From positions 1,777,574 to 1,841,573 of the forward strand of contig NZ_CP025803.1 of NCBI RefSeq assembly GCF_003352065.1: DNA of 64,000 bases, read 5' to 3'. Made by a program: the position numbers and the translations under genes. The DNA comes from Sulfitobacter sp. SK011. GTDB lineage: Bacteria > Pseudomonadota > Alphaproteobacteria > Rhodobacterales > Rhodobacteraceae. Within the stretch, counting starts at the first letter, position 1. Each line of letters starts with the position of its first letter. The notes under the pieces are model-generated. The model was not told the origin of the DNA. It saw nothing but the letters and a program-made list of their open reading frames with translations, and ran no database searches. Positions 54,761 through 63,108 of this stretch are shown piece by piece.

Positions 54761-55933
54761 ATGCAAAACATTACATCCACTGTTGTCGAGAACGCCACCC
54801 TGCCAATTGGGAAGGATCAGGACTTCATTCGTGACAGTGTCTTGCGGGGTTTTGGCCTTAAAATCGGCAAGACGTCCAAGACCTTCGTTGTAGAGGGTAG
54901 GGTGGGCAACAAGGTGCGTCGCAAGGTGATTGGTGATGCTGTTGGTGACAAAGCGATCACTGTCACCATTGCGCGAAAGAAGGCCATCGTACTGCTTGCC
55001 AAGTTTGCCGATGGGATTGACCCGTCAAAGAACAAGAAACTGCATGCGGCTGATCAAATCACCTTGCAAGAGGCTTTTGAATACAAGCTGGAGCGGTCAA
55101 AATTGAAACCCACGACACTTGCGATGTATCGAGATGCCATTGACCGTCGCCTTGCTGACTGGAGAGATAGGCCGCTTTCCACAATCACACCAAACGATTG
55201 GATTGACCGTTTTCTGGAGATTGAAGAAAATCCTGGCCTTGCGTCTGCTCTTTGTACCAAACGGGTTCTGTCGGCGATCTGGAACCATACACGCTTAAAT
55301 CTCACGGATAGCGACGGGTATCCCATCTTGCGGGCCAATCCTACAGAGAACACGACGAAACGCACGCAGCGGCCAAGCATGGTCCCGCCGAAAAAGAGAC
55401 CGATAGCGGACCTGAAAGCGTGGCTGGCCGTGGTTGCGACAATGCAGCCGTCCCGGTTTCAGAAATATTCGGAGATTGCTCTGCGCACTGGATGCCGAAA
55501 CGGCGAGATAACCACCCTGACTTGGAAACAAGTAAACTTAAGCGATGGGTATTTTGATCTGAAAGACACGAAGAATGGCCGGGATCATCGGGTGTACATG
55601 TCAAGCCAATGTAAGGCCGCGTTTGAGCATCTGGAGGAGGAATTTGGGTCAACGCCATTTGTGTGGGGCGCTGCAACATACGACACCAAGAAGCCGTTTT
55701 ACACCGCGTCTAAGCGGTATGGGTCGCAACATTCACCGCATGATCAACGCTCTACATTTGTAAATCTGGCGATTGAGGCCGGGATACAGGAGGACGTGTG
55801 CAAGGCCCTGATCAATCATGTGCAACTGCGTTCCGCAACTGACCATTACAAGGATATCGGGGAACCGATGCAGCGTGAAGCGGTGCAGGTCATATCAGAC
55901 TTAATTGACGCCAAACTGCTTGCATCCAATTAA
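54761..55933 (+). CDS. int: Tyrosine-type integrase
   Basis: The 390-residue P4-like integrase has an N-terminal arm-binding domain (GFGLKIGKTSKTFVVEGRVG), a core-binding domain (LQEAFEYKLERSKLKPTTL), and the catalytic set: Arg in ALRTGCRNGEI, Lys in DLKDTKNGRDH, H-x-x-R in SPHDQRSTF, His in ALINHVQLRS and nucleophile Tyr in ATDHYKDIG. All are present, so it should be active. It lies beside the tRNA-Thr fragment and would catalyse site-specific integration and excision. Confidence 0.93.
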   Translation: MQNITSTVVENATLPIGKDQDFIRDSVLRGFGLKIGKTSKTFVVEGRVGNKVRRKVIGDAVGDKAITVTIARKKAIVLLAKFADGIDPSKNKKLHAADQITLQEAFEYKLERSKLKPTTLAMYRDAIDRRLADWRDRPLSTITPNDWIDRFLEIEENPGLASALCTKRVLSAIWNHTRLNLTDSDGYPILRANPTENTTKRTQRPSMVPPKKRPIADLKAWLAVVATMQPSRFQKYSEIALRTGCRNGEITTLTWKQVNLSDGYFDLKDTKNGRDHRVYMSSQCKAAFEHLEEEFGSTPFVWGAATYDTKKPFYTASKRYGSQHSPHDQRSTFVNLAIEAGIQEDVCKALINHVQLRSATDHYKDIGEPMQREAVQVISDLIDAKLLASN

Positions 55934-56081
55934 CGGTCTGGCGTATTCTGTAGCGACATATCCACGGAGGGAAACAGCCGCGTGTCGAAATCGTTGCTTG
56001 CGAGCGCGAAATTAGATCAGAGGCTAGGTTTGTGCTGCCACCGTTGTCGGTAGCGTTCATCCACCCGTGGAAATGAAAATC

Positions 56082-56453
56082 ATGAATATCAAACTGAAAA
56101 AACCGACTGCACCAAACAAATGCGCCGTGGCCACTCTTCATGCGAAGGAACATGATCCCGTCGAGGACACTGTTGAAACTGTTGGCACTGACCCCGCCGT
56201 TGTCCCTGTGACCGCTGCCCCTGTCGAAGCTGACCCGGCTTTCGAGCAACTGTTCACCCCCAACCAAACGGCTCAAATGTTGAACGTGTCGCCAGCGTTC
56301 TTGGCCAAGGATCGAAACCTGGCGCGACGATACAACCGAGAACCGCGCATACCTTATGTCAGGATTGGCGCTGCTGTCAGGTATAGATTCAAAGTTTTGG
56401 TTGGGATGATTGAGGCCGGGGGAACCGCTGGTCTGAAACCCAACGCTGACTGA
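56082..56453 (+). CDS. AlpA-like helix-turn-helix protein (excisionase-like)
   Basis: The 123-residue form from ATG 56082 follows a GTGGAA sequence; ATG 56073 and GTG 56067 are in frame too. The C-terminal part, FTPNQTAQMLNVSPAFLAKD, then PRIPYVRIGAAVRYRFKVLV, is the MerR-like HTH of AlpA/excisionase proteins, which often act as directionality factors. The N-terminal 50 residues are Pro/Val/Thr-rich and low complexity. A terminator follows. Confidence 0.8.
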   Translation: MNIKLKKPTAPNKCAVATLHAKEHDPVEDTVETVGTDPAVVPVTAAPVEADPAFEQLFTPNQTAQMLNVSPAFLAKDRNLARRYNREPRIPYVRIGAAVRYRFKVLVGMIEAGGTAGLKPNAD

Positions 56454-56463
56454 CAACAAAACA

Positions 56464-56494
56464 CCCCCGGCATTGCAGTGCCGAGGGCCTTTTT
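56464..56494 (+). terminator. Terminator after the AlpA-like gene
   Basis: CCCCCGGCA (56464-56472) pairs with TGCCGAGGG (56479-56487), one mismatch, over a 6-nt loop, and is followed by CC and five T. Confidence 0.8.
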
Positions 56495-56500
56495 CACACC

Positions 56501-57361
56501 ATGAGAAGTGAACGTGACAATGGCTGGGGGGCCATTCCCATGATTGAATCTAAAGACCAAAACCCGCCCACGCAAGACCCGCTGGAAGCGTTGGTGCGCA
56601 AGACGATTGAAACGCAAGGGCAAGAGTTTGAAGGCTATGTCTGGGCAATCCAACCCTTACAGGATTGGGCCGATCAAGCGGACGTAAGCCTCATCACAGT
56701 GAAGCGGAAGTTCAGCAAAGCGCCGTACGACACATTGTGCAAGCAGGTCGAGGGCAAGAATGCTCTTCTTGTTCGTGTCGGTGTACCTGACCCTAATCAG
56801 CCGTCGCGCCTAGCGTCAGAGATGGGCAAAGCCTTTCGCAATGGCGTCGTATTGAACGATAAGTTGAATGCCAAGCAACAAGCAAAAGCGATCAAAGCTG
56901 GCACAGAATGGAAGCCTAAGAAATCCGTAACCCGTGATGAATACGGCTGCTTGCACGGGCTGGCGAAGGATTGGCGGGCAGGTTGGCAGTTGCAGATATT
57001 CAAGCACACCATCACGCCAGAGGGGTGGGCCACCTTCATGGTTGAGGCCAAAAACCATATGAAAATCCAGACAGAGACAGAGTCATTCCTACAGAAAGGC
57101 CTAGGTTACACACCGATGGTTCTTGATTATCCACATCTCAAGACCCTGCGGTTGTTCTGGATGTGTGCGGAGTATGCGTTTGTGGAAGAGATGTTTGTGA
57201 GAACAACAGGGCTTGATCAACCATGGACAGGGATGTTGGCGGGCACAAATAAATCGTTTTGGCAGGACTGGGATGCAGATTTGGCGGAGGCCTACTTCAC
57301 GTGGATGCCACAGTTCAAGGCGATAAATTCTGCGGAGGAGACGGCTGACGGGGAGGCCTGA
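56501..57361 (+). CDS. Island protein of unknown function, 286 residues
   Basis: The protein is soluble and Trp/Lys-rich. A helical N-terminal part (ALVRKTIETQGQEFEGYVWA, IQPLQDWADQADVSLITVKR) resembles a helix-turn-helix: LQDWADQADVSLITVKRKFS. The middle is basic (KQQAKAIKAGTEWKPKKSVT), and the C-terminal part is aromatic-rich (TLRLFWMCAEYAFVEEMFV). No family was recognised. Placement after int and alpA suggests replication, mobilisation or control of the element. An in-frame ATG at 56540 is an alternative start; neither has a clear ribosome-binding site. Confidence 0.75.
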   Translation: MRSERDNGWGAIPMIESKDQNPPTQDPLEALVRKTIETQGQEFEGYVWAIQPLQDWADQADVSLITVKRKFSKAPYDTLCKQVEGKNALLVRVGVPDPNQPSRLASEMGKAFRNGVVLNDKLNAKQQAKAIKAGTEWKPKKSVTRDEYGCLHGLAKDWRAGWQLQIFKHTITPEGWATFMVEAKNHMKIQTETESFLQKGLGYTPMVLDYPHLKTLRLFWMCAEYAFVEEMFVRTTGLDQPWTGMLAGTNKSFWQDWDADLAEAYFTWMPQFKAINSAEETADGEA

Positions 57362-57424
57362 CGAATGTCGTTTTGCTACAAATCTGATCTCAATCTGACA
57401 CTAATCTGATCCCCAAAATTAGCG

Positions 57425-57535
57425 AATGATACTTTCTTTTCTATCTATATATTACAGGTAATAGGATAACAGAGTATATTATATATTTTACTGGGGACAA
57501 AGAAACATAGTATCATTTAATATATAATATACTCT
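57425..57535. repeat. Nested AT-rich inverted repeats
   Basis: A perfect 17-bp inverted repeat, AGAGTATATTATATATT (57471-57487) and its complement (57519-57535), encloses 31 bp. A second, 9-bp pair AATGATACT (57425-57433) and AGTATCATT (57509-57517) interlocks with it. Confidence 0.85.
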
Positions 57536-58207
57536 AGGGGTGCCCTTCGCTGCGCTCATGGAACCCATTCAAGCAAACGACAAACATCCCCGAGGTAAGA
57601 GACAGGGACATTCCTCTCGGGGTAAGTAAGGGAGAACAATTGACGCGTACGCGCGCGCGAGCCGCCACCGATCCGCGCCCGACCTACTGCCAATCCGCTG
57701 CCGATTTTGGCGCTGGTCCGGCAATGACCCGGCAAAACACAGCAAATGAAAGATTCACCACACGATTGATTTTATAAAGTGAACATGTCGCGAGAGTGCT
57801 GATCACTGAGCGGCGCGCAAATGATTGCAAGAAAGTGATTGTAAGCCAAAATACCCATTTGGCGGCATGATGGAAAATTCCTCTCTCCAACGGGGGGCTT
57901 TGCACGTCGTAAATTGCCGTGAGAGCCCCTCAGGGACCCATACAGTGACCTTTCCGACCAAACGCCTACCCGTCTAACCCAAACTGTTTCTGGGCGCTGT
58001 ATGCGGCGCATATTTCTTATGGGTAGGCTGAGGACAGATAGTGGGGCAATCTAGTCATTGTTGGCGCGGCTACTCAACCGTACTTTAACGCCAAGAATAG
58101 ATCGCGTGGCGGCTGGATTCTTTGGATTTTCTGCTCAGAGCACTTTGCAAATTGCTTGTTGAGTTCATCAATCCGAAATGTCAGGGGTTCAAACTATCCG
58201 ATCAAAA

Positions 58208-58331
58208 AAGTGACACACTGGTGCGGTTTTAGGTCACTTTGGCGTATGAAATGTCCTGTTTGTGTCACTTTTCCATCCTGCTTCATTGATTTAAGTCGAA
58301 AATTCACTGCCTGTTTGACACAAGTGACACA
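58208..58331. repeat. Three perfect copies of AAGTGACACA
   Basis: AAGTGACACA occurs at 58208-58217 and 58322-58331, and its exact reverse complement at 58261-58270; a partial fourth (GGTCACTT) lies at 58232-58239. Spacing and orientation resemble protein-binding sites such as operators or iterons. Confidence 0.7.
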
Positions 58332-58730
58332 GGTTGGGGGCTCAACTCGGCCAGTCAAAGTGGCCGATAAGGCCAAGTTCTCCGAGACAAACTACAAGAG
58401 CCAGAGAAGGTCACACCCGGTAGAAGAACCTCCCATAACCTAGATATCTGTTTAGCACGCCAAACAGCCTAAAACTGCCCATACAGCTGTGAACCAAAGA
58501 TAATTCCTACCTTGATATCAATCCATACCCCCACTGTGGGGGTTCCGGGAAGGTGACTCTGTTGCAAGTACTGATCATTGATCAAGTGATAAATGCTCGT
58601 GCTGTTAGGCTTTATTCAAACGCCGCCCAGCATACCATATCTCGTGCAATTGATTGCACGGAGCGCACCATGGGGTGCTTCCCACTAGGCTCACCGTTGC
58701 ACTGAAACTCCCGGGAGATGGCCTAAAGGT

Positions 58731-59000
58731 GTTTTGGCAAACTACAGGTTCACCAAAGCAGGCGTCATGCTGGATCATCCACTGCCAATCGAAGACCGCC
58801 CTCTGGCGCTTCTTGACAAACCCCGGTTAACACCAAACGCGTCAATGATTGCCCTGGACTAGATCAGTAACAGGTTGGGCAAGAACGCGGTCGTGCTGTG
58901 TAGTGAAGGGGTAATGTGGTCTTGGCAACTGCGTTCAGCTCATAGAAGCCCAAGGTACACGATGCAGCGGTCCGACTTGCGCGGGGTGCGCAGAAAATAG
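58731..59000 (+). pseudogene. umuC: umuC 3'-end remnant (DUF4113)
   Basis: The frame reads NYRFTKAGVMLDHPLPIEDR, PLALLDKPRLTPNASMIALD, then an in-frame TAG at 58860-58862, then ISNRLGKNAVVLCSEGVMWSW and RSAHRSPRYTMQRSDLRGVR to a TAG at 58998. These are the C-terminal DUF4113 motifs of the error-prone polymerase subunit UmuC (YRYTKAGVML, AALDAINxRFG, RSPRYTT). The catalytic part is absent upstream, so only the last 90 codons survive. Confidence 0.85.
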
Positions 59001-59381
59001 GGGTGATAGATTATGAACGAGGGATTGCTGTCGTTCGCTGCGGTCAGTCCCAAGGTCAACACTGCGGACATTGCCGCCGTTCGTTTTTCGCACTTCGCTG
59101 ACGCAGCATTGCTTTGCGAGCGTGGCGCGACCATCGCTGCGTTGCTGCTAATGTCGCCAGATCGGTAACTCACAAACATTGTCTGGGTTGTAATCGAAGA
59201 CGTGCTTTCACCGCAGCAGACACAGACATGCACGTCGCGGGACAAAGTTGCTATCGTCGACATAAGGCGTAACAATGCAATGTAAGTTACGCCATTGGAC
59301 GATGCCTCGCAAATTTTAATGCGTCGGCGCGGAGCAGCGGGGTAGGCTGTCTGTCTTTACCGAGCATCAGGAGATGTCGTC
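59001..59381. other. Gene-free stretch before the GNAT gene
   Basis: About 380 bp without a gene. It contains copies of a TTCGCTGCGGTCA-like sequence (59034-59046 and a variant near 59094) related to the dispersed repeat seen at 61417, 61904 and 63027. Confidence 0.5.
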
Positions 59382-59897
59382 ATGGAGTATCGAATCGTTT
59401 CGGTTACCGAAGTAGACAACAAACCCGCGTTGGAAGAACTTCTGACTGAGTATTATACCGTCATCCTTCAAAAACTCGCTTTGGTCGGCGGGTCTGCGAA
59501 AAATGAACCAAAAGATATGGCATCATCCGTTCTGGCAAATATTCAGACTTTCTTGCCGCCAACCGGCCGCTTGGTTTTGGCATATGGCGAACAAAACCGT
59601 CTCGTGGGGTGTGGCACCCTGCAACAGGCCCGCCCAGATGCCGGAGAGCTAAAGCGTCTTTTTGTTCGACCGGAGGCAAGTGGAAACCGACTTGGCCGAG
59701 CTTTGGTGGACGCACGGATGGAGGCCGCTCGGAAGATGGGATGGCGCACCCTTTTGGTGAATGCTGTGACAGGCAATCGAGATATGCTCCGCATCTATGA
59801 AAGCCTAGGCTTTAGGTTTATCGAAAGATACCCAGAATGCTCAGACCCGATCGAGCTGACCGACTTCTTTGACTATATGCAGTTCGATTTCGATTGA
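59382..59897 (+). CDS. GNAT family N-acetyltransferase
   Basis: The 171-residue protein has the GNAT core: VLAYGEQNRLVGCGTLQQA, ELKRLFVRPEASGNRLGRAL (motif A, acetyl-CoA loop RPEASGNRLG) and LVNAVTGNRDMLRIYESLGF (motif B). It is complete, unlike its decayed neighbours. Substrate unknown. AGGAGATGTC lies just before the ATG. Confidence 0.88.
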   Translation: MEYRIVSVTEVDNKPALEELLTEYYTVILQKLALVGGSAKNEPKDMASSVLANIQTFLPPTGRLVLAYGEQNRLVGCGTLQQARPDAGELKRLFVRPEASGNRLGRALVDARMEAARKMGWRTLLVNAVTGNRDMLRIYESLGFRFIERYPECSDPIELTDFFDYMQFDFD

Positions 59898-60091
59898 ATG
59901 TTGCTCTGTCCACTTTGGGCCCGCTGTTCAAATTCGCTGTCAGAGACAGGAAAGGGTCCTGCCGAAGCGCAAAGGTCTCGGAATTGTCCCACACGTCGAC
60001 AAATGCAGGACTTAGCCTTTGTCTTCCACGGCCGGTTACTGACGGCCAGAAGCAAGAGGCGTGCTGCATTGGCATTGGGCGGCTCCGAGCC

Positions 60092-60759
60092 CTAAGCGGA
60101 CGTGGATCGCCTTGCAGCGAGCCGCTGGTATGGGATCAGCAATAGAAGACTGACGACCAGCGAGATGGCACCAAACTGGAAGGCGACAGAAATATCGCCC
60201 GTCTGTTCCGCCAACCAACCCGAAACAACTGGACCACACAGAGAGCCAGCGTAGTTCATTGCGAAAAAGACGGACATGCCAGAGGCACGCTGCGCCGGGG
60301 CCAAAAGGGCAGGACTATCAGCCCAAGCGCAATGCCAACAGGGAAAGACCCGAGATACAGAGCCATGGCAACGCTGATCTCGCGACCTACGAACCAGTCA
60401 GCGACCATTTTCGTCATCAGGACGTTCAGAAAGAAACTGCCGACACCTGCCAGAAGCCGGCCCGCGATCTGAGCGTTCCAATCATCGAACATCGCCATCA
60501 GCAAGGCTCCAGCGATCATCATGCCGAGACCGACCAGAACCATCCTCTGGTCCCCAAAGCGCCGGCCAAGCGCGCCGCCGGGGAACGCCAAAACGACACC
60601 AGGCACGAAGTATATCCCGATCAGAAACCCGATTTCAGCAAGGCCAACACCAAAAGTTTCTCGAAACAGCGGTGATAGCGCACCCACGACCTGAAACTGA
60701 AACGCCATCGTGGTTCGAGCAGCGAAAAGAACGAAAAGCATGAGCCATCTGGCCGGCAT
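60092..60759 (-). pseudogene. Major facilitator transporter, internally deleted and frameshifted
   Basis: From ATG 60759 an MFS N-terminal half is read for about 150 residues (ARTTMAFQFQVVGALSPLFR, GGALGRRFGDQRMVLVGLGM, the helix-2/3 loop motif). Near 60300 the frame is lost, and a second frame gives the last helices (PAQRASGMSVFFAMNYAGSL, CGPVVSGWLAEQTGDISVAF). A normal MFS protein has about 400 residues; some 150-180 from the middle are missing. It is not functional. Confidence 0.82.
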
Positions 60760-61053
60760 GGGAACCTCCTACGCCGGCGTAAAGAAATGATGGCATTGCA
60801 AGAATGGCTTGCTCGGCATGATCACAAGAAAGGAATAATGCGTAAAAGGAAAGGCCTGTGTCCGGCGCTCACATCGAGCAACCAAAGTCCAGAAAGGCCA
60901 CAATCTGTTAATTCGATCTATGATCTTTGCCGCCGTTTTGCACGAATGGCCGTTCTTTGCGCAGCGAGGCAGCACTGGATCATACGCCTCGCAGTATTTT
61001 CAGCCCTGCAAGCGCGCGCAGCAAGATTCTGACGTTTCTGCTATGGGCTTGTC

Positions 61054-61296
61054 TTATGCTTTTCCCATTGATCTGCGAAGATTGAGCCGGTAGCTCCACC
61101 GGTTGAAGCGGTTGTAGACCGTACTCGGCGGGCCGTATTCGTCCGGCAAATCCGCCCAGGAAATGCCCGTGCGCAGGACGTAAAATATGCCGTTGATAAC
61201 GCGCCGGTCATCCACGCGCTTTTTGCCGCGAACTTTGTTGGGTAGGACTACCTTGATGAACTCCCACTCCAAATCGCTCATGTCCGACCGCGCCAT
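61054..61296 (-). pseudogene. Truncated IS5-family transposase
   Basis: The 80 residues MARSDMSDLEWEFIKVVLPN, RGKKRVDDRRVINGIFYVLR and TGISWADLPDEYGPPSTVYN match the N-terminal DUF4096 domain of IS5-type (orfA) transposases. After RFNRWSYR the sequence departs from the family and stops; the DDE catalytic part is missing. A relic of an insertion sequence. Confidence 0.85.
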
Positions 61297-61416
61297 TGCC
61301 CTTCTCCCATCTGGTGGTTTTTAGGAAATGAATCACAAGAACATGTGTTTGATAAGTAATTTATAGGTGTGCTGCCTAGATATCATTCTAGCCTATAGCA
61401 GACGTCGGTGCCCAAC

Positions 61417-61430
61417 GCAGCGAATGACGG
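61417..61430 (+). repeat. Dispersed GCAGCGAATGACSG repeat, copy 1
   Basis: GCAGCGAATGACGG here, GCAGCGAACGATCGG at 61904-61918 and GCAGCGAATGACCG at 63027-63040 are near-identical, all intergenic and in the same orientation. Similar short repeats are common between genes in Rhodobacterales (recollection, not checked). Confidence 0.6.
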
Positions 61431-61558
61431 CTTTCCGCCCTTTGTGAAGACTACCGCTTCCGGCCCAAAGCCTGCAGCCAGCAACCAAGTTGATAACACC
61501 GAAGGTAACAGGGCTTAGTCGAAATGTGCTATGCTTGTATGTAGCGGAGGAAGATCAA

Positions 61559-61858
61559 ATGAGCTTTGTATCAATCACGACCTGGCGAATGATAAGCGAA
61601 ACTGAGAGCCTTCAGCATGTGACAGACCTGATGCAGCTAAAATACTTCCCTGGGCTGTTAGCTTTGGGCGCAAAGCATTCAATGCTCGTGGACGTTGACT
61701 TAGACCGTTTCGCCATCGTGACGGTTTATCCAAGCCGCGAGGTGCGCGATGGTGCCATCGCCCATGTCTCAGCCCTTCGCATTGAAGGCGCAGAGGAGTT
61801 CGGTGCAGAGATGATGGATGCCTATGGCGGAGAGTTGTTGGCCTCGTCCGAAGCTTAG
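61559..61858 (+). CDS. Small monooxygenase-like (dimeric alpha/beta barrel) protein
   Basis: ATG 61559 follows a good CGGAGGA site; the 99-residue product (MSFVSITTWRMISETESLQH) has the beta-alpha-beta pattern of dimeric ferredoxin-like barrels: VSITTWRM, a helix, SMLVDVDLDRFAIVTVYPSR, and a second helix REVRDGAIAHVSALR. It may be an antibiotic-biosynthesis-monooxygenase-type or a stress-related protein; sequence identity to known members is weak. Confidence 0.65.
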   Translation: MSFVSITTWRMISETESLQHVTDLMQLKYFPGLLALGAKHSMLVDVDLDRFAIVTVYPSREVRDGAIAHVSALRIEGAEEFGAEMMDAYGGELLASSEA

Positions 61859-61903
61859 AATGCTCTATTTACTATGCCCGCCCAGCAGAGCTTGATGCGT
61901 AAT

Positions 61904-61918
61904 GCAGCGAACGATCGG
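61904..61918 (+). repeat. Dispersed GCAGCGAAYGAYSG repeat, copy 2
   Basis: GCAGCGAACGATCGG, a variant of the sequence at 61417 and 63027. Confidence 0.55.
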
Positions 61919-61984
61919 CCCCCGCCCTAACGTTGAAAAGTGCTTAATGCAGTTTTTGGCTACAAGGCGTCCAGTTGACAACGA

Positions 61985-62164
61985 CTAACTCTTCAATTTG
62001 CTGGCGTGGTATTCAATCGCGCTTGCCAAACCTTTCAGTGATCTCTTTTCTTCGTCAGTCAAATCCCCGAATGCGGTTTCTATTTCCTCAAATAGCACCT
62101 CCATTTCCCGCATTTTGTCTTTCAGATTGTGAAGCTTCTCAGTTCTTTCTACAGGGGCCGTCAT
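61985..62164 (-). CDS. Small acidic coiled-coil protein, 59 residues
   Basis: ATG 62164 is preceded by TAGGAGATTGAG on the minus strand, an ideal ribosome-binding site. The product (MTAPVERTEKLHNLKDKMRE, then MEVLFEEIETAFGDLTDEEK, ending EYHASKLKS) is highly charged and helical, with a heptad-like Leu/Met pattern suggesting a coiled coil. No family was recognised. Confidence 0.6.
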   Translation of the reverse strand: MTAPVERTEKLHNLKDKMREMEVLFEEIETAFGDLTDEEKRSLKGLASAIEYHASKLKS

Positions 62165-62348
62165 CTCAATCTCCTATAAAAGTGGCAATGGTCGCTATCT
62201 TAGATACGTAACACAGACGCACGGTTGGAAGCAGGTCCAGCTAAAAGAATATTTCCTCAAATATCGGGCTTGATTGTGCAACCGCTTGACCGCCTCACAG
62301 AACAAACTTGCAGGTCTCAGGGTGGAACCATTCACGAACATAGTACGC

Positions 62349-62810
62349 TCAAATCACCGTCCAAAGAACGTAAGCCGCCATGAAAATCACAATTATTGAT
62401 CCAAACGTATAAAAAGTCGCCCGGACTTCGTGACTCTGTTTTGTCAAGTAGGCACCGGCATGGGCCAGTCGCGCGCCCACGAAGCCATACATCAGAATTT
62501 GGGCAAGCCATAAAGCAGGATCGACGACAACAAAGACCAAACCGACCGCCCAAAATGCTGGGATGTTTTCCAGATCATTGCGATGCATGCGACGTGAGCG
62601 GTCAACATAGTCATTGAGCTCAAGTTGGTCGGGTCTCGGGTTCTTGTTTATCGGACCTTTCTGTAGGTCCTCAGGGTTTACCAAACCTGAATCGCTTTTT
62701 ATCATCCGATAAACAGTCATCCAGCCTTGCAGCATTACCTTCAGCACCATCAGTGCCGCAACCAGCGCATAGGTTTCAAAGACTGGGTTATCCAGCGTTA
62801 AAGAGTTCAT
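62349..62810 (-). CDS. MAPEG family membrane protein
   Basis: From ATG 62810 the 153-residue protein has four helices and the MAPEG pattern of microsomal glutathione transferase 1: VFETYALVAALMVLKVMLQG, RSRRMHRNDLENIPAFWAVG (the HRNDxEN signature) and VGARLAHAGAYL. Members bind glutathione and act on lipophilic electrophiles or peroxides. The frame is open further upstream but the MNSLTLDNPV start is standard. Confidence 0.88.
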   Translation of the reverse strand: MNSLTLDNPVFETYALVAALMVLKVMLQGWMTVYRMIKSDSGLVNPEDLQKGPINKNPRPDQLELNDYVDRSRRMHRNDLENIPAFWAVGLVFVVVDPALWLAQILMYGFVGARLAHAGAYLTKQSHEVRATFYTFGSIIVIFMAAYVLWTVI

Positions 62811-63026
62811 TTCATTTCCCCTGTTGCTATCTGGATATTGCTGGCAAAATCTAGCGGTTTTCCTACAAGCCAGCTTGTACCTTTCTAGCACGTAATCGAA
62901 CAGAACGTCATTTATTGATGGGCCGCTGAGGGCTAGTAGCTGCCTCGCGTCAGTGCAGAGGAAAGCGCGTTGTGACCGTCGTCTGAATGTCAGCTTCACC
63001 TGATCGCGGCATGAGATTTCGCGCTT

Positions 63027-63040
63027 GCAGCGAATGACCG
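63027..63040 (+). repeat. Dispersed GCAGCGAATGACSG repeat, copy 3
   Basis: GCAGCGAATGACCG, matching copy 1 at 13 of 14 positions. Confidence 0.55.
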
Positions 63041-63108
63041 CAAGAGCTGTTTCATTGATGGATTTCCGAGACACCTTTAGATAGTGTCAGCTTCGAGTAG
63101 GAGCGGGA

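Larger units (their letters stand above)
57362..58730. other. Gene-free, repeat-bearing part of the element
   Basis: No open frame here looks like a gene. The first 180 bp are strongly AT-rich and hold a nested inverted repeat (57425-57535). A GC-rich hairpin CCCCGAG/CTCGGGG lies at 57588-57622. Copies of AAGTGACACA lie at 58208, 58322 and, inverted, at 58261. These would suit an origin, transfer site or control region of a mobile element. Confidence 0.5.

Noticed and set aside
58156..58443. A 95-codon open frame on the plus strand
   Set aside because: Composition is not protein-like, it spans the AAGTGACACA boxes, and it has no ribosome-binding site.
58940..59275. A 111-codon open frame on the minus strand
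   Set aside because: It lies antisense to the umuC relic and a repeat-rich stretch; Ser/Thr-rich translation looks like a shadow.
60769..60975. A 68-codon open frame on the minus strand beyond the MFS remnant
   Set aside because: No start signal and no recognisable sequence; probably chance.
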